From assembly GCA_021162905.1 (NCBI GenBank), contig JAGGXT010000200.1, forward strand, positions 1-6,579: a stretch of 6,579 nt of DNA. The letters are read 5' to 3'. Of this stretch, positions 1 through 4,225 are shown one piece after another (positions within the stretch are counted from its first letter, which is position 1; each line of letters begins with the position of its first letter). Under the pieces are notes generated by a model. It was not told the origin of the DNA. It worked only from the letters and a program-made list of their open reading frames with translations, and ran no database searches. The stretch is from Candidatus Odinarchaeota archaeon. Lineage in GTDB: Archaea; Asgardarchaeota; JAGGXT01. A program made the position numbers and the translations under genes.

Positions 1-88
1 ACATCTAGATTTATACACTATAAGTCAGTTTTTACTTATATGCATTTCACTTATAAAAGAAGTATTATAACTTTTAGTTGTAAAAAGG

Positions 89-607
89 CTATGTATAATC
101 CATATAAATGTATGAATATTTCTTTTGAATTAGTCTCTCAAGTTCTTTTTTCAGCTTCACGTTAATTTCTCGCTGCTTTTCCGATAAATATTCAAATGGT
201 GTTCTCTTGGACAATAATATAGGTCCAGCGATAGTAGGTTTATCTTCAACTTCATCAAGTGGTTTAGGCTCGGTTCTAAGAATTTCTCTAACAATTTCAG
301 TGGCTGCTTTTCCATCTCTTAGCTGAGTTAAAATTTTAAATATTTTCTCACTGGACACTGGACGTAAACCAAAAGGATATTGCGATTTAGGAAGTTTTGT
401 AAATGGATCTAATTTCTCCTTAAGTGCAAACCCAACCGTTTTATACGGATTGACCGAAAATTCTTTAATTATCCAGACTGTATCCTTATGAACAACTAAT
501 ACATCATAGAATCCACTCTTATCCTTTCCAACATATATTTTCCAGCCTATCGGGTCACTATTGTACTCATGCCAGATTTCCTGTCTTGCCCTATCAGATG
601 ATATCAT
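89..607 (-). CDS. hypothetical protein, 172 aa, unrecognised
   Basis: I do not recognise this protein. It has no signal peptide or membrane segment, so a cytoplasmic location is likely. Residues about 20-60 alternate hydrophobic and charged stretches (GWKIYVG, FYDVLVVHKDTVWIIKEF), which suggests a small antiparallel beta domain. A proline-rich stretch with PFGLRP follows near 80, then a predicted helix around 85-112 and a linker rich in Pro, Glu and Lys. A strongly charged helix near 140-164 could form a coiled coil. The ATG at 607 is the natural start: a TATA-like element lies about 26 bases upstream and no ribosome binding site precedes it, so the mRNA is probably leaderless. The gene is divergent from the one at 716 and shares a 108-base intergenic region with it. 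Codon use (AGA/AGG, ATA) matches the neighbours. A coding call is fairly safe; the function is unknown. Confidence 0.75.
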   Translation of the reverse strand: MISSDRARQEIWHEYNSDPIGWKIYVGKDKSGFYDVLVVHKDTVWIIKEFSVNPYKTVGFALKEKLDPFTKLPKSQYPFGLRPVSSEKIFKILTQLRDGKAATEIVREILRTEPKPLDEVEDKPTIAGPILLSKRTPFEYLSEKQREINVKLKKELERLIQKKYSYIYMDYT

Positions 608-628
608 GGCTCGAACCTTATTTTTTCT

Positions 629-640
629 TACTTATAAATA
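629..640 (-). promoter_or_regulatory. TATA-like promoter of the 89-607 gene
   Basis: Read on the minus strand this is ATTTATAAG, a good archaeal TATA box. Its centre is about 27 bases from the ATG at 607, the usual spacing to a transcription start. Transcription would therefore begin at or just before the start codon, giving a leaderless message. The absence of a GGTG-type site before the ATG agrees with this. Confidence 0.5.
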
Positions 641-650
641 GATAAATAAC

Positions 651-663
651 ATTTAAATTTTTA
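651..663 (+). promoter_or_regulatory. TATA-like promoter of the 716-1315 gene
   Basis: The run ATTTAAATTTTTA is the best TATA-like element on the plus strand before the gene at 716. Transcription would start about 26 bases downstream, near 682, giving a leader of about 35 bases that carries a GGTGAT site. The region is AT-rich throughout, so the exact box is uncertain. Confidence 0.35.
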
Positions 664-681
664 TCTTTAAAGTGACATAAA

Positions 682-714
682 ATGTTCGTGAGTATGGGTT
701 TCCTTAACTGGTGA
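682..714 (+). CDS. possible 10-codon leader ORF (MFVSMGFLNW)
   Basis: An ATG at 682 opens a 10-codon frame that ends with TGA at 712-714. That stop lies inside the GGTGAT ribosome binding site and one base before the ATG at 716. The predicted transcript start from the TATA-like element at 651-663 falls at about 682, so this mini-ORF could be translated from a leaderless message and hand ribosomes to the next gene. A frame this short is easily a chance event, and no homologue is known to me. Confidence 0.2.
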   Translation: MFVSMGFLNW

Positions 715-715
715 T
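710..715 (+). promoter_or_regulatory. ribosome binding site GGTGAT of the 716-1315 gene
   Basis: GGTGAT matches the archaeal 16S rRNA 3' end. It directly abuts ATG 716 and is 3 bases from the second, in-frame ATG at 719. Both spacings are short, and the 719 start (MHPLLHSF) fits slightly better. An in-frame TGA at 689-691 rules out any start further upstream. Confidence 0.5.
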
Positions 716-1315
716 ATGATGCATCCTTTGCTCCACAGCTTTACTGCATATAAACTTTATCCAGAAAACGTAGTGATCATCATTTCCTCATTTATTCCAG
801 ATACTAAAGTAGTTAAGAGACTTTTACATGGGAGGATATATTTTGGTAGCAATCCAACAGTGGAATCCGTTTATGAAACAATAGAGGATATAAAAGCAAG
901 AATAACAGAAGACGAGGCTCTTGGTATTGCTATACATCTTCTTGGCGATTTGTGGTGGGAGGAAAATATAAGAATCTTGTTCAAAGGGTTCTCTCTATTT
1001 TATAGGAGATGTATAGAAACATCATGGGCAATGACATATCTCAAGGAGATGTATCCAAATCAAGGGAGGTTCCTCTATAAGCTATTAAAGGAACATAGAA
1101 CCGATATGTTAGAGATTGTGAAAAAGTTAATTGATGATGTTACCAATGAGAATGAGGTTTTAGCGGATATAACTGAGGGTATCGAGCATTATGTTGATCC
1201 ACGTATAAGCTTCAGAAGAGTAATTCCAAAAATAGAAGAGTTTCATGAAATAATTTATGAGAAATTTGATCTGGATTCGCTACTTAGTTTTATAAGAGAA
1301 CATATAAAAATCTAA
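716..1315 (+). CDS. helical protein, weakly like zinc-dependent phospholipase C family
   Basis: This 199-residue protein is probably soluble and largely helical. The N-terminus (MHPLLHSFTAYKL, then IISSFIPDT at 22-30) and the segment GIAIHLLGDLWWEENI at 70-85 recall the zinc-dependent phospholipase C/P1 nuclease-like fold. In that fold an early His, an Asp in a 'G-x-hydrophobic-P-D' turn, and an H-x3-D pair bind metal. Here the candidates are H3, H7, D29, H74 and D78, with H158 and D161 near the C-terminus (EHYVDP). The match is by motif memory only and is weak: the usual signal peptide is absent and the protein is short. If the fold is right, it would be a cytoplasmic metal-dependent hydrolase of unknown substrate. 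Starts at 716 and 719 are both possible. The 120 bases after it belong to the vapBC promoter region. Confidence 0.8.
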   Translation: MMHPLLHSFTAYKLYPENVVIIISSFIPDTKVVKRLLHGRIYFGSNPTVESVYETIEDIKARITEDEALGIAIHLLGDLWWEENIRILFKGFSLFYRRCIETSWAMTYLKEMYPNQGRFLYKLLKEHRTDMLEIVKKLIDDVTNENEVLADITEGIEHYVDPRISFRRVIPKIEEFHEIIYEKFDLDSLLSFIREHIKI

Positions 1316-1354
1316 TGAAAAACGGCAATTTTAAGGTTTATTAATGGTAAGATT

Positions 1355-1400
1355 TAGGATAAAAATTTAAATTGTAGGATAATATTAATATTGGTAGGAT
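1355..1400 (+). repeat. three TAGGAT direct repeats, 20-bp period, before vapB
   Basis: TAGGAT occurs at 1355-1360, 1375-1380 and 1395-1400, exactly 20 bases apart. The first two copies extend to TAGGATAA. The third runs straight into TTTATAAAAA, the best TATA box of the vapBC operon. A near copy, TAAGAT, lies at 1348-1353. A spacing of about two helical turns places the copies on one face of the DNA, as expected for an array of repressor or iteron-type sites. Binding by the antitoxin encoded just downstream is the obvious inference. Confidence 0.6.
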
Positions 1401-1410
1401 TTTATAAAAA
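1401..1410 (+). promoter_or_regulatory. TATA-like element of the first vapBC operon
   Basis: TTTATAAAAA is a strong archaeal TATA match directly following the third TAGGAT repeat. Transcription would be expected near 1430, very close to ATG 1436 and partly inside the GGTGAT at 1424-1429. Either the message is nearly leaderless, or an upstream AT-rich element (about 1360-1370 or 1381-1391) is the real box. Confidence 0.4.
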
Positions 1411-1423
1411 TAATACTGAAAGT

Positions 1424-1429
1424 GGTGAT
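1424..1429 (+). promoter_or_regulatory. ribosome binding site GGTGAT of vapB
   Basis: GGTGAT lies 6 bases before ATG 1436, which is close to ideal spacing and fixes that codon as the start. Confidence 0.7.
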
Positions 1430-1435
1430 TAAAAG

Positions 1436-1663
1436 ATGGCATCTATAGTTAAGGTTACTAGGAGAGGACAAACAACAATTCCTAAAAATATAAGAAAGGA
1501 ATTAAACATAAAGGAAGGGGACTACTTACTAGTTGAGACTGATGGGAAAAAAATAATTTTTATGCCTCTAAAAAGAGTTGAAGATTTAGCAGGAATTTTT
1601 GCTGATGTTGCAGATGTTGCTGAAATAAAAAAGCAAATTGAGAGCATGAGGAGCGAATATTAA
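1436..1663 (+). CDS. vapB: VapB-type antitoxin, AbrB/MazE (SpoVT) family
   Basis: This 75-residue protein is the antitoxin of a VapBC pair. Residues 3-46 are a textbook AbrB/SpoVT swapped-hairpin DNA-binding domain: VKVTRRGQTTIPKNIRKELNIKEGD, then a strand pair (LLVETDGKKIIFMPL). The short tail 48-75 (VEDLAGIF...IKKQIESMRSEY) is the usual helix that wraps and blocks the toxin. It acts in the cytoplasm, neutralising VapC and, with it, probably repressing its own promoter; the TAGGAT array just upstream is the likely operator. Translation starts at ATG 1436, 6 bases after GGTGAT. Its stop overlaps the vapC start by one base (TAATG). A 9-base tandem duplication at 1604-1621 encodes the DVADVA stretch. 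The family assignment is firm; the binding site is inferred. Confidence 0.93.
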   Translation: MASIVKVTRRGQTTIPKNIRKELNIKEGDYLLVETDGKKIIFMPLKRVEDLAGIFADVADVAEIKKQIESMRSEY

Positions 1664-2067
1664 TGTCATCGCCTATTGTTATAGATACTAGATTTTTCAT
1701 AGAATACTTATTTTCTTCTGATAAAAACACTAGAGAGAGGGCTATTAGAAGAATTAAGGAATTAATTAAAAGGAAAACTGGTATTGTGCCAACTATTGTA
1801 GTTTCTGAACTAACCAAGTTCATCTGTCAATATAAAGGCATAGACGATGCGAAAGTAATAGTATATACACTCATAGTACCTAATTTTGATATTGTAGATG
1901 TGGATGTATCAATCGCTATTCATGCAGGGATTCTAAAATGTAAAAATCCGAATGTGCCTATCGGAGATTGCATCATTGGAGCTATTGCCAAGAAGTATAA
2001 TGCAAAAGTACTCACCGACGATCCTCACTTTAAGGAAGATCTGAAAATAGAAACTATATGGATATAG
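1663..2067 (+). CDS. vapC: VapC toxin, PIN-domain ribonuclease
   Basis: This 134-residue PIN-domain protein is the toxin of the pair. VapC proteins are magnesium-dependent RNases; the family commonly cuts tRNA or rRNA, but the target here cannot be read from sequence. The expected acidic residues are present: D8 (VIDTRFF), E49 (VVSELTKF), D102 (VPIGDCIIGAIA) and D119/D120 (KVLTDDPHF). The length is typical and all motifs are intact, so the toxin looks active. It begins at ATG 1663, which overlaps the vapB stop by one base. A GAGGAG sequence at 1648-1653, inside vapB, can serve as its ribosome binding site, so translation is probably coupled to the antitoxin. It ends 19 bases before the end of the convergent RmuC-like gene. 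Confidence 0.93.
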   Translation: MSSPIVIDTRFFIEYLFSSDKNTRERAIRRIKELIKRKTGIVPTIVVSELTKFICQYKGIDDAKVIVYTLIVPNFDIVDVDVSIAIHAGILKCKNPNVPIGDCIIGAIAKKYNAKVLTDDPHFKEDLKIETIWI

Positions 2068-2086
2068 CGACAAAGCTAAATTATTT

Positions 2087-2941
2087 CTAATTTTGAGACT
2101 TCCTAATATCATTTTGGTCTTCTATGGATTGAATTGCTGTTTTCAACTCAGAAATTTTTCTTAGTATCTCATTTCTCAAGTTTGTTAATCGTCTATTCCA
2201 ACTATCAATTGATTTACTTATTTCTTCACTGAGTTTCTCTAAAGACAGAATTGTCTGAATAATTCCACTTTGTGAGATACTATCCGCTAATTTTCTTATA
2301 TCCGTACCATTCATTGATAGCAAAGTCAATGCTGCTCTAATTGCAGCATAAATTGTTATGTGTCCCTTTCCTTGATAACTTGCCAAAAATATCGTTTTGT
2401 TTGCTCGCGATATGTACCGGCTGGGATAACTTGTGATAGCAGCATCATCAGAAACAACAAGAATGCCGAACGGGGAATTCAGAGCATCCAAATCTCTAAA
2501 TAGCTTATCAATTTGTTCTCTTGGAAGGCGTGTGGTGTACTCTTTAGCATCAATTACTATGGGAATAGAAGACTCCACTATAGCTCCTGTTGGTGTTTTA
2601 ACTCTGGGATATATCACTATATCTCCTTTATATGGCGTATTTGCTGTGAATTCTATTTTGTCCTCAGGGTAGGCACCCAACAACTCATTAAAAATTACCT
2701 CTTGAAATTTTTGACCTTTTAAAACTGGGGATGACTTTTCCCCCGTAATATACTCATTAACTTTTGCATATCCCTGGATTAAGAATGAAAGTTGCTCCTG
2801 AACGTCAGAAAATCTTTTATAAACCTCATTTAGTTCAGAAATCGTTTTTGTGTCTGTATTTTTTATTTTGAATAATGTTAGAATTTGGATTACAAAAAGG
2901 AGAATTATAACAACAAGAAGTATGATTTCAAAATAATCCAT
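2087..2941 (-). CDS. membrane-anchored RmuC-like (PD-(D/E)XK nuclease-type) protein
   Basis: This 284-residue protein has an N-terminal transmembrane helix (about 4-24, YFEIILLVVIILLF...), a charged coiled-coil-like segment (about 30-65), a nuclease-type core (about 75-205) and a C-terminal helical coiled-coil tail (about 228-275). The core shows KGQKFQEVIFNELL (K75, E81, E86), GDIVIYP (D107) and IVIDAKEY (D131, K133, E134). This is the arrangement of a PD-(D/E)XK active site and of RmuC-family proteins, which bacterial genetics links to limiting DNA inversions and rearrangements. The role in archaea is unproven. I prefer ATG 2941 as the start because GGTGATC lies 7 bases before it and fits ideally. 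An in-frame GTG at 2953 would add four residues but lies inside that site. It is convergent with vapC and sits between two toxin-antitoxin modules. The core motifs are complete, so I see no sign of decay. Confidence 0.8.
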   Translation of the reverse strand: MDYFEIILLVVIILLFVIQILTLFKIKNTDTKTISELNEVYKRFSDVQEQLSFLIQGYAKVNEYITGEKSSPVLKGQKFQEVIFNELLGAYPEDKIEFTANTPYKGDIVIYPRVKTPTGAIVESSIPIVIDAKEYTTRLPREQIDKLFRDLDALNSPFGILVVSDDAAITSYPSRYISRANKTIFLASYQGKGHITIYAAIRAALTLLSMNGTDIRKLADSISQSGIIQTILSLEKLSEEISKSIDSWNRRLTNLRNEILRKISELKTAIQSIEDQNDIRKSQN

Positions 2942-3029
2942 GTTTGAGATCACCCATTAGCTTCGAGATTTCATCAATTGGGGATATTAGTCGTCTTGAA
3001 ATCCTTACATAATCAAAATCTGTAAGTCC
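2928..3029 (-). pseudogene. open frame without a start, overlapping the RmuC-like gene start
   Basis: On the minus strand a frame is open from a TAA at 3032-3030 to a TGA at 2930-2928. It encodes 33 residues, including FDYVRISRRLISP, IDEISKLMGDLKHGLF. It overlaps the first codons of the RmuC-like gene, and that gene's ribosome binding site lies inside it, as at the junction of two coupled operon genes. It has only an internal ATG (2960) and no good start. It may be the tail of a decayed upstream partner, or a chance frame. I do not recognise the residues. Confidence 0.2.
2949..2955 (-). promoter_or_regulatory. ribosome binding site GGTGATC of the RmuC-like gene
   Basis: Read on the minus strand, GGTGATC sits 7 bases before ATG 2941. 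It decides the start: the alternative in-frame GTG at 2953-2951 is part of this site itself. Confidence 0.75.
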
Positions 3030-3319
3030 TTACTTATTAATAGTACGATAACCCTAGCCTCTAACTATTTTTCGGCAGATCATAAATTATAAGCCACGAG
3101 CTTAATACCAATCGCAGTTAGAAGAAGCAAATTACTTATCAAGTATGAAATAACAACAATCACCTGATTTAGCGCTATTTACTCGTGAAAGTTTTACTAC
3201 GAAGACTTCCAACACAGATGTTAAACTTTTATTTTAACGATAAAAATAAGCCATAAAAATGTTTGAAGTGACTAAAGTTAATCAATGTTTTACAAATGAA
3301 AATCACTTAAACATGCTCT

Positions 3320-3343
3320 GAATCATAAAACGATAAATGATTC
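3320..3343. repeat. 7-bp inverted repeat GAATCAT/ATGATTC before the second vapB
   Basis: GAATCAT at 3320-3326 and ATGATTC at 3337-3343 are perfect inverted copies with a 10-base AT-rich spacer. The centre is about 77 bases before the antitoxin start, upstream of the likely TATA box. Dimeric ribbon-helix-helix antitoxins bind inverted repeats, so an operator role is possible. A weak RNA hairpin or chance are the alternatives. Confidence 0.35.
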
Positions 3344-3355
3344 TTATAGAGTTTT

Positions 3356-3410
3356 GGTAGAAAAATATTTTTAGTAGAAAATGGTAAAAAGTATCATGGT
3401 GGAAAAATAT
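3356..3410 (+). repeat. direct repeats GGTRGAAAAATAT flanking the vapB leader
   Basis: GGTAGAAAAATAT at 3356-3368 and GGTGGAAAAATAT at 3398-3410 match at 12 of 13 bases. A shorter copy, GTAGAAAAT, lies at 3374-3382. The first copy includes the likely TATA element (AAAAATATTTTTA, 3361-3373). The last contains the ribosome binding site and the first two bases of the start codon. A repressor bound at both would block promoter and leader together. Confidence 0.45.
3398..3402 (+). promoter_or_regulatory. ribosome binding site GGTGG of the second vapB
   Basis: GGTGG is 6 bases before ATG 3409, fixing that start. An ATG at 3396 overlaps the site but is in a different frame. Confidence 0.65.
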
Positions 3411-3690
3411 GTACACCAGCGTGAAAATCACATTAGAAACAAAAAAGAAACTTGAAAAACTTCAAGCTTTACTGACACTCACGCTTGGAGAAAAAATAGC
3501 TCTTCAAGAAATAATGGATGTTATCATAGATAAGAGTTTAAAAGACCTTGATTCGATAGTTCAACATTTTTCGAAAAGAAAAAAGCTATCTGAAAAAGAT
3601 ATCCAAAAAATTTTGTCAGAAATACCTATGAATTTGGATGTCGAGACTTCTGAAGAAGACATAAATAAGACGTTATATGGAGATGACTAA
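3409..3690 (+). CDS. vapB: VapB-type antitoxin, ribbon-helix-helix family
   Basis: This 93-residue protein lies directly before a PIN toxin and is its antitoxin. Residues 4-46 look like an archaeal ribbon-helix-helix domain: a short N-terminal strand (TSVKITLE), a first helix (TKKKLEKLQALLTL) and a second helix (ALQEIMDVIIDKSLKDL). The charged C-terminal half (about 55-93, KRKKLSEKDIQKILSEIP, then an acidic tail) should bind and block VapC. It is expected to repress its own operon as a dimer, and repeats around the promoter and leader are candidate sites. It starts at ATG 3409 behind GGTGG and ends at TAA 3688-3690, immediately followed by the vapC start. It is unrelated to the AbrB-type antitoxin at 1436. 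The role is firm; the exact subfamily is less so. Confidence 0.85.
   Translation: MYTSVKITLETKKKLEKLQALLTLTLGEKIALQEIMDVIIDKSLKDLDSIVQHFSKRKKLSEKDIQKILSEIPMNLDVETSEEDINKTLYGDD
3679..3686 (+). promoter_or_regulatory. ribosome binding site deciding the TTG start of the second vapC
   Basis: GGAGATGA inside the end of vapB lies 4 bases before TTG 3691. It supports that unusual start; no in-frame ATG or GTG lies near the expected N-terminus. Confidence 0.5.
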
Positions 3691-4110
3691 TTGGCAGTAA
3701 TAGTTGATACTTCCGTTATCATAGCCTTTTTTAATAAACGAGATAAGAATCATAAAAGGGCAATCAGTCTACTTAAAGATGCTATGATGAAGTACTACGG
3801 ATTGCTTTTTATATCTGACTATGTTATAGATGAAACAGTAACGTATCTACTAAAGAGAACGAAAAGACCAGAAATAGTCTTGAGAGCGGGGAAATTCTTA
3901 TTGGGAGAACTTGAAGGTTTTCCTAAGGCATTTGAAATCATTTTTACAAATAAAGAAATTTTTAATAAAGCGTGGATTACGTTTAAAAAGTTATTGCAAA
4001 GGAGTTTAAGTTTCACCGATTGTGTCTTAATTTCACTAGCAAATGAGTATAACTTAAGCATAATGACTTTTGATGAGAGTTTCAAGGGATTAGCGAACAT
4101 AATTGATTGA
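3691..4110 (+). CDS. vapC: VapC toxin, PIN-domain ribonuclease (second pair)
   Basis: This 139-residue PIN-domain protein is the toxin paired with the ribbon-helix-helix antitoxin. All four acidic positions are visible: D6 (VIVDTSVIIAFF), E48 (YVIDETVTYLL), D110 (LSFTDCVLISLA) and D128 (IMTFDESF). It should be a metal-dependent cytoplasmic RNase; the RNA target is unknown. The start is TTG at 3691, abutting the vapB TAA. It is chosen because the first PIN strand begins right there and GGAGATGA precedes it. A weak start and tight coupling to the antitoxin gene would keep toxin output low. It shares little beyond the PIN motifs with the VapC at 1663, so the two pairs are not a recent duplication. 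An 88-base gap separates it from the next possible start. Confidence 0.92.
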   Translation: MAVIVDTSVIIAFFNKRDKNHKRAISLLKDAMMKYYGLLFISDYVIDETVTYLLKRTKRPEIVLRAGKFLLGELEGFPKAFEIIFTNKEIFNKAWITFKKLLQRSLSFTDCVLISLANEYNLSIMTFDESFKGLANIID

Positions 4111-4216
4111 TACTCCTTTACATTTAGTATAATTTAAGTAGTCATGTAAAAATAATAAGATAAATGATTTGGCCTTTGACTGAAAGAATAAAGCCCTATT
4201 GAGATATCTCTGCTTA

Positions 4217-4222
4217 GTGAGG
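4217..4222 (+). promoter_or_regulatory. ribosome binding site GTGAGG of the UPF0282-type gene
   Basis: GTGAGG lies 3 bases before ATG 4226 and is the only Shine-Dalgarno-like sequence near the gene's N-terminus. It favours ATG 4226 over an in-frame TTG at 4199, which has no comparable site. Confidence 0.45.
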
Positions 4223-4225
4223 AAA

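Larger units (their letters stand above)
2956..3408. other. intergenic region, about 450 bases, no convincing gene
   Basis: This stretch separates the RmuC-like gene from the second vapBC operon; both are read outward from it. It is AT-rich and broken by stops in all frames. It holds the open minus-strand frame next to the RmuC-like gene, a 27-codon hydrophobic minus-strand frame (3163-3080), a TTATTTT/AAAATAA inverted repeat (3229-3235 and 3243-3249), the word AACGATAAA twice (3236-3244 and 3329-3337), a GAATCAT inverted repeat and, at the right, repeats overlapping the vapB promoter and ribosome binding site. I found no tRNA fold, CRISPR unit or insertion-sequence end. Confidence 0.6.

Noticed and set aside
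34..55. ACTTATA repeated twice near the left edge
   Set aside because: Two 7-base copies in very AT-rich DNA next to the window edge; probably promoter-like composition and not a meaningful repeat.
1560..1823. 87-codon minus-strand frame
   Set aside because: It lies antisense across vapB and vapC, which have clear family motifs; it has no promoter or ribosome binding site of its own.
2433..2722. Two overlapping plus-strand frames
   Set aside because: They lie antisense within the RmuC-like nuclease core; their composition is that of a shadow frame.
3229..3249. TTATTTT/AAAATAA inverted repeat
   Set aside because: It is pure A/T apart from the loop and expected by chance in this composition; kept only as a note in the intergenic entry.
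3259..3321. 20-codon plus-strand frame starting MFEVTKVNQ in the gap
   Set aside because: It has no ribosome binding site and is within the length expected by chance; the following frame is broken.
2942..3408. tRNA, C/D box RNA, CRISPR or insertion-sequence ends in the long gap
   Set aside because: I saw no cloverleaf, no paired RTGATGA/CTGA boxes at usable spacing, no regularly spaced repeats of 24-40 bases and no terminal inverted repeats with a transposase.
3819..4100. 93-codon minus-strand frame
   Set aside because: It is antisense to the PIN toxin, whose catalytic motifs fix the coding strand.
4170..4195. Possible hairpin (GGCCTTT ... AAAGCC) before the UPF0282-type gene
   Set aside because: Pairing needs a bulge and gives only six weak pairs; no T-run follows, so neither a terminator nor a riboswitch is supported.
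4199..4225. Nine-residue N-terminal extension of the UPF0282-type protein from TTG 4199
   Set aside because: It has no ribosome binding site and the family domain begins after ATG 4226, which is preceded by GTGAGG.
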